Below are positions 16,790 to 25,218 of a stretch of DNA of 37,221 nt, piece after piece. The position numbers and the translations under genes are program-made. The notes beneath the pieces are model-generated. The model did not search any database, was not told the DNA's origin, and was given only the letters and a program-made list of their open reading frames with translations. Origin of the DNA: Candidatus Cloacimonadota bacterium (lineage in GTDB: Bacteria > Cloacimonadota > Cloacimonadia > Cloacimonadales > Cloacimonadaceae). The stretch lies in contig JAJBAY010000009.1 of NCBI GenBank assembly GCA_020532515.1, positions 1-37,221 on the forward strand. Reading direction: 5' to 3'. Within the stretch, counting starts at the first letter, position 1. Each line of letters starts with the position of its first letter.

Positions 16790-16854
16790 AAGTATTATCT
16801 AATCTCTTATCAAAGACGGAAGAGATAAAAGAGGAAAAGATAAGGAGCTTGCAA

Positions 16855-17301
16855 ATGCTAATATTTGAACACTACAAGAATTTGAAAGACCTTGAGCACA
16901 GAATCGCAAAAGCTGCGTTGATAGATTTTATACACACCCATCTTGAGCGCTTTCGGGACAGCAAATCTGCCATAGAAAAAGCGATTGACTACGCCTTTAG
17001 CAAGGATGTGGGACGCGGTGGATTCGTTCTTCTGGTTTATGATGAAGAGCGTTTGGCGGGAGCCGTGGTGATGACCCATACCGGTATGTCAGAGTTTATC
17101 CCGGAGTATTATATGGTTTATATCGCAGTGGACAGTAGTCTGCGTGGGCAGGGGATTGGCTCAAAGCTGCTCCAAAAAGCTCTTGATAGCGCAGAAGGGG
17201 ATGTTGCTTTGCATGTGGAACCAGACAATCCAGCCATACACCTGTACGAACGCCTGGGATTCTCCACAAAATATTCAGAGATGCGCTGGAATAAGAGCTG
17301 A
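16855..17301 (+). CDS. GNAT-family N-acetyltransferase
   Basis: A 148-residue acetyl-CoA-dependent acetyltransferase. The acetyl-CoA binding motif A is seen as VYIAVDSSLRGQGIGSKLLQKAL, with the Q/RxxGxG/A loop RGQGIG. The C-terminal HVEPDNPAIHLYERLGF is the usual motif B. AAGGAG at 16842-16847 sits 7 nt before the chosen ATG; an in-frame TTG two codons earlier is less likely. It is 2 nt upstream of the racemase-family gene, so its substrate may be a related amino acid or amine, but that is inference from position only. Confidence 0.88.
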   Translation: MLIFEHYKNLKDLEHRIAKAALIDFIHTHLERFRDSKSAIEKAIDYAFSKDVGRGGFVLLVYDEERLAGAVVMTHTGMSEFIPEYYMVYIAVDSSLRGQGIGSKLLQKALDSAEGDVALHVEPDNPAIHLYERLGFSTKYSEMRWNKS

Positions 17302-17303
17302 GT

Positions 17304-18389
17304 ATGGCGCGTCTAAAAGTTCATGTTGATCGCCTCATTGAAAACATCGAAACGATCACAGCCTTTATGCGCAAACATGAAAAGGAATGGACCCTGGTGG
17401 TAAAGGTTTTGGGTACACATAAGGAAATCTTGGCCAAGCTCTTGCAGCATCCTGCCATCCTGGGGACGCATTCTATTGCAGTCTCACAGTGTAAATCTTT
17501 GCGTCTGATCAAAGAGCTGAATCCCTCCCTCAGAACCATGTATATCAAACCGCCGGCCATAAAAAACGTAGCCGAAATCGTGAAATATGCGGATATCTCC
17601 CTAAACAGCACAATAGCAACCATTAAAGCGCTCAGCGACGAGGCTGTAAGACAGGATAAGATGCATCAGATCATCGTTATGGTGGAAATGGGCGAATTGC
17701 GTGAAGGCATCAAACGAGAGGGGCTGATCCCTTTTTATAATAGTATTTTCAAATTGCCGAAGCTGCAGGTGATCGGGATCGGCACGAATCTGGGCTGCAT
17801 GTACGGCATTCAGCCTACCTACGACAAGCTGATCCAACTGGTGCTTTTTGAACAGATCATTGAAGCCAAATTCAAGCGTACGATAGAGCTGGTATCTGGA
17901 GCCACCAGCATCACCATGCCTATCCTGGAACGCGGCAAAGTGCCAGATGGGATCAATCATTTCCGCATCGGAGAAGCGGCTTTTCTGGGCACTTCTCCCT
18001 TGGAAAATAAACCCATCCTGGGCCTGAATACCGGCGCGTTCACCTTTGAGGCCAATATCGTGGAGCTTTACAAAAAGGCAAGTCAGCCAGATGGAATCAT
18101 CAGCGAGGCCGCCATCGGCAATACTATGGAAGACGATTTGAGCGAAGACAAGAGCAGCAGTTACAAAGCTATCATGGATTTTGGGGTCTTGGATGTGGAT
18201 GCCGAACTCCTGATCCCGGAAGACCCGGAGCTACGTTTCTTTGGTAATAGTAGCGACCTCACGGTGTATGATCTGGGAGATAACCCCCGCGGCTATAAGA
18301 CGGGTGATATGATCAAATTCCGCCTCAAATACATGGCGGTAGCGAATCTGATGTACTCGCGCTTCGTAGAAAAAGTTGTGGTTAATTGA
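17304..18389 (+). CDS. alanine/ornithine racemase-family PLP enzyme
   Basis: A 361-residue fold-type III PLP enzyme. Lys34 in LVVKVLG is the expected PLP-binding lysine, and IGIGTNLGCM, ELVSGATSITMPIL and INHFRIGEAAFLG are typical of the Orr/alanine-racemase-like branch, which includes the ornithine racemase of clostridial ornithine fermentation. The length matches that branch (about 350-360). The C-terminal half carries a beta domain, as in alanine racemases. It follows the GNAT gene by 2 nt. Substrate (ornithine, alanine or another amino acid) cannot be decided from the sequence. It ends head-to-head with prc across a hairpin. Confidence 0.85.
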   Translation: MARLKVHVDRLIENIETITAFMRKHEKEWTLVVKVLGTHKEILAKLLQHPAILGTHSIAVSQCKSLRLIKELNPSLRTMYIKPPAIKNVAEIVKYADISLNSTIATIKALSDEAVRQDKMHQIIVMVEMGELREGIKREGLIPFYNSIFKLPKLQVIGIGTNLGCMYGIQPTYDKLIQLVLFEQIIEAKFKRTIELVSGATSITMPILERGKVPDGINHFRIGEAAFLGTSPLENKPILGLNTGAFTFEANIVELYKKASQPDGIISEAAIGNTMEDDLSEDKSSSYKAIMDFGVLDVDAELLIPEDPELRFFGNSSDLTVYDLGDNPRGYKTGDMIKFRLKYMAVANLMYSRFVEKVVVN

Positions 18390-18390
18390 A

Positions 18391-18440
18391 AATTGAAAAT
18401 GGAGAATTAACCGGCAATTTGCAATTCTCCATTCTCAATT
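18391..18440. terminator. inverted repeat between convergent genes
   Basis: AATTGAAAATGGAGAATT (18391-18408) and AATTCTCCATTCTCAATT (18423-18440) form an 18-bp stem with one mismatch around a 14-nt loop. It lies between the ends of the racemase gene (+) and prc (-), and could act as a bidirectional terminator. An AGTTTTAAT run follows on the plus strand. Confidence 0.65.
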
Positions 18441-18462
18441 AGTCGAGTTTTAATCTATTAGC

Positions 18463-20055
18463 TTACTTTTTGGGCTTGAATTCCTCTGCGTAGATAAACA
18501 TCTCTTCCAGAGTTTTGAAGCGATCAAATAGCGAAATGGCTTTTTGCAATTGATTGTCCTGGGAGATGGAAATCTTATAGGACGCAAGATCGCCATGCAC
18601 CTTGCGCACCAGCTCACTCTTGATGCTGCTTTCGATGAAAGAGCGCGCGCTATCCAGATCTGCAGCGGTATAGCTGATATCCTGGGTTTTGGCATATTCG
18701 AGGAATTCATTCATGATCTCGGCGGTAATAATGGGATTCTTGGAAACCTTGTGATCATGATTTACCAAATAGTCGATCGCATAATTAAAGAACACATTTT
18801 TGCGTCTGAGGTCCACGCCGAATCTGGTGAGTAGATCGTTGTCGATGATAATATCAGGGGTAATGCCGCCACCGCCATATACTTCCCGACCCTTGGATGT
18901 ATAATAAATCTGGCTGTGGGTGTCCTCGTTTTCCTTTTCCAGCTCTTCAGGCGTCACTTCTTTTCCAGTAAGCAGCTTGTCGTTGCTCATTTTATGGATG
19001 CAGCGTCCGCTTTTGATATAGTAATAGGAGGTGGTGATCTTGATGCCGTTATTATTGGACAAAGGAATCAATTGTTGTACACTGCCTTTACCGAAGGTGT
19101 TTTTACCCACGACCAGTCCTTTATCCCAATCCTGCAAGCTACCGGCAAAGATTTCGGAGGCAGAGGCAGAGGCTTCATTGACCAGCACGATGATGGGATA
19201 ATTCCGCTGTTTGCTGTTATATCTGGTATAGAGTGCGTCCTGGCGGATGCGGCCCTTGGTCTCCACCACCAGTTTATTGTAGCCGATAAATTCATTTACC
19301 GTATCCACAGCCTGGTCCAAGAGCCCACCGGGATTGAATCTAAGATCGATAATCAGACCGGTGATGCCTTCTTTTTCCAGCTCGGCAAGAGATGTGCGTA
19401 GATCAGCAGTAGTATTTTCATTGAACTGGCTGATACGGATATACCCGGCGCCATTGTCCATCTTGAAGCTATAGGGTACGCTGTTGATTTTGATATTCTC
19501 GCGGACGATGGTAAAGTCTATGAAACCAGCGATGCCGGGGCGGGAGACGGTGATTATCACCTCAGTGCCCACATCGCCGCGCATTTTCTTGATCGATTCA
19601 TCGGTAGTCACGCCTACTATGCTCACGCCATCCACTTTGACGATCTTGTCGCCGGCAGTGATGCCCATTCTATAAGCCGGTGTACCTTCGATGGGGGAGA
19701 CCACAGTGATGTAATCTCCGATCTTATCGATCTGGATGCCCAGCCCGCCAAAAGAGCCGCGGGTGCTGGTGGTGAAATCCTTAAATTGATCCGCGGTGAA
19801 GTAATTGGTATGCGGATCAGTGGAATTCAACATGCCTTTGATGGCTGCTTCGATCAATTCTTCATCAGAGAGCTCTGTCACATAATTCTGTTTGAGCTTT
19901 TGCAAGACTTCACTAAAAAGCTGAATCTGGCTATATATATTTCCCGAACTGGGACGTGATTGGGCAAAGGCGTTTGTAGCTACCAGCAGCAGTGTGGCGG
20001 TCAAAATCCATACACTGGCGATAGTGATAAGGGCTGTGCGTTGTTTAGGCTTCAT
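18463..20055 (-). CDS. prc: C-terminal processing peptidase, S41 family
   Basis: A periplasmic serine protease that trims or degrades proteins from their C-termini. The 530-residue protein has an N-terminal signal sequence or anchor (about 8-31) and a PDZ domain (about 100-180, GGLGIQIDKIGDYITVVSPI). The S41 catalytic region follows (about 195-370), with Ser298 in NEASASASEIFAGSLQD and Lys323 in FGKGSVQ, 25 residues apart as in E. coli Tsp. A C-terminal region of about 150 residues beyond the protease core is helical and of unknown role. It is the last gene of the long minus-strand run; AGGAG stands just before the ATG. Confidence 0.94.
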   Translation of the reverse strand: MKPKQRTALITIASVWILTATLLLVATNAFAQSRPSSGNIYSQIQLFSEVLQKLKQNYVTELSDEELIEAAIKGMLNSTDPHTNYFTADQFKDFTTSTRGSFGGLGIQIDKIGDYITVVSPIEGTPAYRMGITAGDKIVKVDGVSIVGVTTDESIKKMRGDVGTEVIITVSRPGIAGFIDFTIVRENIKINSVPYSFKMDNGAGYIRISQFNENTTADLRTSLAELEKEGITGLIIDLRFNPGGLLDQAVDTVNEFIGYNKLVVETKGRIRQDALYTRYNSKQRNYPIIVLVNEASASASEIFAGSLQDWDKGLVVGKNTFGKGSVQQLIPLSNNNGIKITTSYYYIKSGRCIHKMSNDKLLTGKEVTPEELEKENEDTHSQIYYTSKGREVYGGGGITPDIIIDNDLLTRFGVDLRRKNVFFNYAIDYLVNHDHKVSKNPIITAEIMNEFLEYAKTQDISYTAADLDSARSFIESSIKSELVRKVHGDLASYKISISQDNQLQKAISLFDRFKTLEEMFIYAEEFKPKK

Positions 20056-20070
20056 GCTTTGGGTCTCCTA

Positions 20071-20678
20071 TCAGAAATTTAGTGCCCGGATGATCTCTAG
20101 ATGAATCACCTCTGGAGCTTTTAAGGCATCCAATACAAGGTATCTGGATGCGTGTTTTTTGGCAATAGATAAAAACTGCTGTCGAACCTTTTTGTGAAAG
20201 AGATATCTTCCTGCTCCAATCTATCCAGATCCCGGTGATCGATGCGCTTGAAACCTTCTTCCACAGGAAGATCGAGCAGCACCGTGAGATCAGGAACGGT
20301 ATGGAAGGTGGCAAAAGAATTGAGCAGATCGATTACGTCATAATCCAAATCCCGGGCCGCTCCCTGATAGGCAGTGCTGCTATCGTAATAACGATCTGAG
20401 ATCACCACCTTGCCGGCAGCAAGGGCGGGCAGAATTAGCTCTCCGGTGTGCTGGGCGCGAGAGGCGCTATACAGCAGCAGCTCCGCTTCGGGCAACATCT
20501 CAGAGCAGAGCGGATCCAGCAGGATCTTGCGAATAGCCTCCGCGATGGGTGTGCCACCGGGCTCACGGGTGCTGAGGTGAGGAATTTGCTGTTTGATCAG
20601 ATGAGCCACGAGCAGCTTGATCTGGGTGCTTTTCCCGCTGCCCTCGATTCCTTCAAATGTGATAAAATATCCTGCCAT
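20071..20678 (-). CDS. tmk: thymidylate kinase, frameshifted near the 3' end
   Basis: Phosphorylates dTMP to dTDP. The reading frame starts at the ATG at 20678 (GGGGA upstream) with FEGIEGSGKSTQ (P-loop) and contains the DRY motif (VVISDRYYDSSTAYQG). As sequenced it stops at 20121 after 185 residues, with an atypical end. Shifting by one base at the A5 run at about 20190-20194 restores a canonical C-terminus: KVRQQFLSIAKKHASRYLVL, then DALKAPEVIHLEIIRALNF and a stop at 20071. That gives about 202 residues, the family length, and leaves 15 nt to prc. Either one A is missing in the sequence (error) or the gene carries a real frameshift in an essential function. An upstream ATG at 20705 is in frame but inside nadB. 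Confidence 0.88.
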
Positions 20679-20688
20679 AGCTTTCCCC

Positions 20689-22290
20689 TTAGATGATGGT
20701 GTCATGCAGATAGTGCAGGTCGTCGCGCTGGGGATTGTCGATCAGATAATGCGCTCCCCGGCTTTCTTTGCGGGAGAGGGCACTGCGGATCACAGCTATG
20801 GCGATCACCGCCATATTCCGGGTTTCCACCACTTCTCTGCGTACCGAATTGTGTTGATAAAAGTTATTGATCTCGTTATAGATATTTTCCATACGAGAGA
20901 GCGCATATTTGAGCAGACGGCGTGAGCGGCGAATGCCCACATAGCCTTGCATGATGGTTCCGATGATCTCCCGGTTGTGCGAGATCACCACCCATTCATT
21001 TTCGTTAAAATCTCCCATCAAGCGCCACTGCGGGATCTTGGGGAAAATGACCTTTTCTTCGATATAAGGATGATTGGCGGCGTTATATGCAGTTACCAAG
21101 GCTTCCAAAAGAGAGTTTGAGGCCAGACGGTTTGCGCCATGAAGGCCAGTGCAGGCGACTTCTCCGGCGGCAAAAAGATTGCGGATATCGGTGAGTCCAT
21201 CGATGGTGGCGATCACCCCTCCGCAGAAGTAATGCGCAGCAGGTGCTACGGGAATGGGCTCGCGGGTAAAATCTATCCCCCGCTCTTTTAACCGGCTGTC
21301 AATGTAGGGAAAGTGTTTGTTCAGATGATCTGCAGGAATCTTGGTGGCATCCAGCCAGCAAAACTTTTCTCCTCTGCGCTTGAGCTCGCTATCGATAGCA
21401 CGGGAGACCACATCGCGCGGAGCCAGATTACCCTTGGGATGGTAGTTCTCCATAAATGTGCTGCCATCGGAAAGACGCAGAATCGCCCCTTCTCCGCGCA
21501 CCGCTTCCGAGATCAGGAAGGTATCGCCTTCCGGGCTCCAAAACGCAGTGGGATGAAATTGGACGAACTCCATATTGGCCAGCCTGCCACCTGCCAAACG
21601 GGCCATGGCCATGCCATCTCCCGTGGCCACATCAGGATTGGTGTTGTGGCTGTATATTTGCGAGGCCCCACCTGTGGCCAGCATGGTCTTGTGCGCCTTG
21701 AAGATATCCACTTGGTGGCTTTCTGCATCCAGTATATAAGCGCCCCAACAGGAAATGCCCGGGATAAAACCAAGGTCATTGGCCACATGGTGTTGGGTGA
21801 TCAGGTCGATCGCGATGCGGTTTTCGTAGATATCGATGTTGGGGTTTTCACGGCAGTTTTTGATCAAGGCTTCCATGATCTGATGGCCGGTGCTATCTGC
21901 GGCATAAGCCACCCGGCGATGGGTGTGCCCGCCTTCCATGGTGAGGGAAAGGTTTTCCAGACGGCTGTCGTAATTATCGTCCCGACGGGTAAAATCTGTG
22001 CCCAGATCGATCAGATATTGGATCAGCTTGGGTCCTTGTTCGATAATCTGGCTGATCACCTGTCTCTTGCCCAGATTAGCGCCGGCGGAGAAGGTGTCTT
22101 CTATATGTTCGGCAAAGGAATCTTTGGCATCCAAAACCGCTGCGATCCCGCCCTGGGCATGATCTGTATTGCAATCGTAAAGATTGCTTTTGCTGATCAC
22201 AGCCACTTTGCCCAGGCGTGAAACCTGCAAGGCGAAGATGAGGCCGGCTATGCCGCTGCCCAAGACCAGATAGTCATATTCATGATTCAT
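20689..22290 (-). CDS. nadB: L-aspartate oxidase
   Basis: Oxidises aspartate to iminoaspartate, the first step of de novo NAD synthesis. The 533-residue flavoprotein has the FAD-binding GSGIAG at 11-16, the Asn-Thr-Asp...Gln-Gly-Gly-Ile-Ala-Ala segment (NTDHAQGGIAAVL), SLTMEGGHTHRRVAYAADST, ATGGASQIYSHNTNPDVATG and GLHGANRLASNSLLEALV. The C-terminal helical domain follows. The length is normal. The partner NadA is not in this window. Its ATG overlaps the rimI stop (ATGA). A succinate dehydrogenase flavoprotein is the alternative, but the NadB-type hallmarks and the absence of sdh neighbours argue against it. Confidence 0.95.
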   Translation of the reverse strand: MNHEYDYLVLGSGIAGLIFALQVSRLGKVAVISKSNLYDCNTDHAQGGIAAVLDAKDSFAEHIEDTFSAGANLGKRQVISQIIEQGPKLIQYLIDLGTDFTRRDDNYDSRLENLSLTMEGGHTHRRVAYAADSTGHQIMEALIKNCRENPNIDIYENRIAIDLITQHHVANDLGFIPGISCWGAYILDAESHQVDIFKAHKTMLATGGASQIYSHNTNPDVATGDGMAMARLAGGRLANMEFVQFHPTAFWSPEGDTFLISEAVRGEGAILRLSDGSTFMENYHPKGNLAPRDVVSRAIDSELKRRGEKFCWLDATKIPADHLNKHFPYIDSRLKERGIDFTREPIPVAPAAHYFCGGVIATIDGLTDIRNLFAAGEVACTGLHGANRLASNSLLEALVTAYNAANHPYIEEKVIFPKIPQWRLMGDFNENEWVVISHNREIIGTIMQGYVGIRRSRRLLKYALSRMENIYNEINNFYQHNSVRREVVETRNMAVIAIAVIRSALSRKESRGAHYLIDNPQRDDLHYLHDTII

Positions 22291-22739
22291 GATGATTTCC
22301 TCGGGTTTGTATAGATTCTTCCCATCACGATGGCGTCTTCGGGGGGATCGTGGTAGTAGCCTTTGCGTATGCCCAGAGTCATAAAGCCATGCTTTTCATA
22401 GAGCTTGATGGCCTGGGCATTGCTGCGCCGTACATCCAGAAAGAAGCGGGTGCAGCCGCTCTCGGAGAGTTCGCTCAGGCTTTGACCCAGCAGATATTCG
22501 CCATGCCCCTGTCTGCGTTTGTCCGGATCTATGGCAAAATTCAGGATCACCGCTTCATCCAGGATCACATGATAGAGGATATATCCGCTGAGCACTTCAT
22601 CCACGTCCAGGACCATGGCATCTTGCAGCACTTCCTCGCTGAAGGCCTCACAAGGCCAGGGATCCTGGAAAGAGCGGTTTTCGATCTCAAAAACCGCAGG
22701 CAGATCATCCTGCGTGAGCCGGTGCATGAGGCGTTGCAT
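22287..22739 (-). CDS. rimI: ribosomal-protein-alanine N-acetyltransferase
   Basis: A GNAT enzyme whose characterised members acetylate the N-terminal alanine of ribosomal protein S18. The 150-residue protein shows NAFAIDPDKRR-type motif A (LNFAIDPDKRRQGHGEYLLG), FFLDVRRSNAQAIKLYEKHGF and the RimI-type ending GIRKGYYHDPPEDAIVMGR. It lies 4 nt after argS and overlaps nadB. In many genomes rimI neighbours tsaB/tsaD; those are absent here, so the substrate is less certain than the family. Confidence 0.88.
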   Translation of the reverse strand: MQRLMHRLTQDDLPAVFEIENRSFQDPWPCEAFSEEVLQDAMVLDVDEVLSGYILYHVILDEAVILNFAIDPDKRRQGHGEYLLGQSLSELSESGCTRFFLDVRRSNAQAIKLYEKHGFMTLGIRKGYYHDPPEDAIVMGRIYTNPRKSS

Positions 22740-22743
22740 CTAT

Positions 22744-24396
22744 TTACATCTTCTCCGGTGCAGAGATTCCCATCAGGTCAAAGACGATCACCATCGCGGT
22801 TTTTACCATATCCAGCAGCATGAGCCGGGCGCGGGAAAGGTCTTTGCTTTTGGTGCTCACGATCTGATAGCGGGCGTAGTATTTATGCACCATGGCCGAA
22901 AGCTCTTCCAGATATGTAGTGAGGCGGTGAGGCTCTCTGTGCACGGCGATCAGGCTAAGCAGTTCCGGTAAATCCGAGAGTTTTTGGATGAGTGCCCGCT
23001 CTTCGGTTTTGTTGAGTTTTGAGATGAATTCTTTCTTGAAATGCTTGGGCCAGATCTTGTCTTTTTTGGCCTTTCTGATGATGCTGCAGATTCTGGCATG
23101 GGCGTATTGGCAATAGTACACCGGGTTTTCGTTACTTTGTTCCATAGCCAGTTCCAGATCAAAATTCAGATGGGCGTTGGCTTTCCGCGCGATGAAGAAA
23201 TAGCGGGAGGCGTCTTTGCCCACCACGCTGATCAGATCATCCATGGTCACGATTTTGCCGGCGCGTTTACTCATTTTGACCCGTTCGCCACTCTCATAAA
23301 GATTCACCTGCTGCAAGTAGATGATTTCCAGCATGTCCTCGTCATAACCCAAAGCTTTGAAAGCCGCTTTGATCCGGGGTACATAGCCATGATGATCGGG
23401 CCCGAAGATATCGATCAGGGTGGTAAATCCTCTTTGGATTTTGGTGAGGTGATAGGCCAGATCTGGCACGAAATAGGTGATGGAACCATCTGATTTCATC
23501 AGCACCCTATCTTTATCGTCCCCGAATTTTGTAGAGGCAAACCAGACCGCGTCATCTTTTTCAAAGGTGCAATCCGCCTCGGTGAGGTAGGAGAGCACTT
23601 CTTCCACCACACCTTCTGCGCGCAGGGTTTTTTCGGAAACCCAGCCATCGAAGACCACATCAAAGAGCTCCAGGGAGTGCCTTTGCATTTCCAGAATCTC
23701 TGCCAAGGCAAATTCTTTGAGATGCTCCATGCGGTCTTTTTCGGTCATCATAAATACGCGCACGCCTTCGGTGGCATTGAGCTTTTGCGCCAAATGCTTT
23801 ACGTATTCACCGTGATAGGCTTCGTAGGGGAAGTCTCCTATCTTTTCGCCATGCAGCTCTCTTAGTCTGAGTTCCAGAGACTCGGCCAAAATATCCACCT
23901 GGTTGCCAGCGTCGTTGATGTAAAACTCCCGGGAAGGGGCATAGCCCACCTTATTCATCACCCGGTAAAGGGTGTCGCCAAAAGCTGCAGCCCTGGCATT
24001 TACGATGTTTAAAGGACCGGTGGGATTGGCCGAAATGAATTCGATCAGTATCTTTTCGCCCTTACCAAAATCAGAAGCGGCAAAGTCCGCTCCGGCTTTG
24101 TAGATCTCCCAAAACATCTTCTGGAAAAAGGCGGTGGACATCACGAAATTGATAAAGCCGGGGCCAGCGAGCTCTACTTTCTTATAATCCTTATTCTTTT
24201 TCAGAGCCTTGATGAGGTCTTCTGCCAAGGCTTTGGGAGCTCTTTTGTTCTCCTTGGCCAGGATCAGGGCGCAATTGGTAGAATAATCGCCATGCTCTAC
24301 TATGTTTGGGATTTCCACGCTGAATTCCTTTTCATGCGAAATCCCTAAGTTTTCAAGGCTCTCAAGCAGGTGGGCGTGTATAATCTCTTTGATCAT
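22744..24396 (-). CDS. argS: arginyl-tRNA synthetase with an unusual HIGH motif
   Basis: Charges tRNA-Arg with arginine. The 550-residue class I synthetase has the ArgRS N-terminal domain (about 1-85), the catalytic core and the C-terminal DALR anticodon-binding domain (about 430-550, ending ARLMLLDMVKTAMVIVFDLMG). KMSKR at 374-378 supplies the second ATP-binding motif. The first motif, usually GPLHIGHAR, reads GPLNIVNAR (127-135), so both histidines of HIGH are asparagine. I believe similar variants occur in other bacterial ArgRS, but I cannot verify this here. The ATG overlaps the rsfS stop by 4 nt. Confidence 0.95.
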   Translation of the reverse strand: MIKEIIHAHLLESLENLGISHEKEFSVEIPNIVEHGDYSTNCALILAKENKRAPKALAEDLIKALKKNKDYKKVELAGPGFINFVMSTAFFQKMFWEIYKAGADFAASDFGKGEKILIEFISANPTGPLNIVNARAAAFGDTLYRVMNKVGYAPSREFYINDAGNQVDILAESLELRLRELHGEKIGDFPYEAYHGEYVKHLAQKLNATEGVRVFMMTEKDRMEHLKEFALAEILEMQRHSLELFDVVFDGWVSEKTLRAEGVVEEVLSYLTEADCTFEKDDAVWFASTKFGDDKDRVLMKSDGSITYFVPDLAYHLTKIQRGFTTLIDIFGPDHHGYVPRIKAAFKALGYDEDMLEIIYLQQVNLYESGERVKMSKRAGKIVTMDDLISVVGKDASRYFFIARKANAHLNFDLELAMEQSNENPVYYCQYAHARICSIIRKAKKDKIWPKHFKKEFISKLNKTEERALIQKLSDLPELLSLIAVHREPHRLTTYLEELSAMVHKYYARYQIVSTKSKDLSRARLMLLDMVKTAMVIVFDLMGISAPEKM

Positions 24397-24758
24397 TCAA
24401 TTTCCTCATTAGGGTCACGGTTTTTCACTTTCTCAAAAAGTTCATCTATCTGGTAGTAATCCCGCGTTTCAGGCAGGAATATGTGCACCACGATATCACC
24501 GATATCGATCAAAATCCACTGTCCGGATTCCATACCTGCTTTGCTGAGTACTCTGAGATGATTCTCTTTGGCCATATCGATTAGATGGCTGGCTATAGCC
24601 TTGTTGTGCATGTCGGCGCTGCCTTCGCAAACCACGATTACATCTGTATAATCGGTTTTGCCCTGCACCTCATAAACGCGCACGTTTTCGGCTTTTTTTT
24701 CGGAAAGCCACTCCAGGATAGCTTCAAGCTTGATGTCGTCCTGCAATATATCCTCCAT
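24393..24758 (-). CDS. rsfS: ribosomal silencing factor RsfS
   Basis: Binds L14 on the 50S subunit and blocks subunit joining when nutrients are short. The 121-residue protein (Iojap family) shows KKAENVRVYEVQGKTDYTDV, VVCEGSADMHNKAIASHL and SGQWILIDIGDIVVHIFLPE, with the usual DYYQIDELF end. The start at 24758 is chosen because it gives the family length and follows the preceding stop by 1 nt (TAACATG); the frame is open 22 codons further upstream, inside the previous gene. In many bacteria rsfS follows a LytR-type gene, as here. Confidence 0.93.
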   Translation of the reverse strand: MEDILQDDIKLEAILEWLSEKKAENVRVYEVQGKTDYTDVIVVCEGSADMHNKAIASHLIDMAKENHLRVLSKAGMESGQWILIDIGDIVVHIFLPETRDYYQIDELFEKVKNRDPNEEIE

Positions 24759-24759
24759 G

Positions 24760-25218
24760 TTATTTTGTAAACTCTTCGTAGTCACGTCCGACAATGATGT
24801 CAAAATCTGCGCTGTGATATTCATTCAGCGCGCTCGTCCAACGCTGGATTCCGGTCATTTTCTGTAATCTTTCCAGATCATGTTTATCCCCTTTCCGGAT
24901 TACGATAATGGACTTATCGTAGATGGGCTTTGGGGTATTTCCCATACTGATCACGTCTATGTTTTTATCCTTTAACGCAGCCGCAAAATCTGTGGCCAAT
25001 TGATCATAACCACATCCATTCAAGATCACTACCTTGATGGCCGGCAATTGGTCTTCACCATAGACAGGACTATCAGCCATTTCTTCACCCTTCCGAAAAA
25101 CGGTAAAATACAGGATCAGAGCAAGCGCTATCGCTATTACGGTGAAGATCAACCATGCTTTTGAATGCCACTTTTTATCAGGTGGCTTTGTTGTCAAATC
25201 CAACTGTTCATTCAGCAC
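24760..25218 (-). CDS. membrane-anchored LytR_C-domain protein
   Basis: A 152-residue protein with a cytoplasmic N-terminus, one membrane helix (about 22-41) and an extracytoplasmic LytR_C domain (about 62-145) recognised by IKVVILNGCGYDQLATDFAAALKDKNIDVI. LytR_C domains are found alone or at the end of LytR-CpsA-Psr cell-wall enzymes; this protein has no catalytic LCP domain, so it is the stand-alone form. The start overlaps the HIT gene by 11 nt, and the stop is 1 nt before rsfS. The function of the domain is not established. Confidence 0.8.
   Translation of the reverse strand: MLNEQLDLTTKPPDKKWHSKAWLIFTVIAIALALILYFTVFRKGEEMADSPVYGEDQLPAIKVVILNGCGYDQLATDFAAALKDKNIDVISMGNTPKPIYDKSIIVIRKGDKHDLERLQKMTGIQRWTSALNEYHSADFDIIVGRDYEEFTK

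Noticed and set aside
20121-20678. Programmed frameshift in tmk
   Set aside because: A5 is short for slippage, no stimulatory structure is evident, and this family is not known to use recoding; a missing base or real mutation is simpler.
21313-22221. 302-codon plus-strand ORF opposite nadB
   Set aside because: It is antisense to nadB, which has all family motifs; no ribosome site or recognised domain supports the plus-strand frame.
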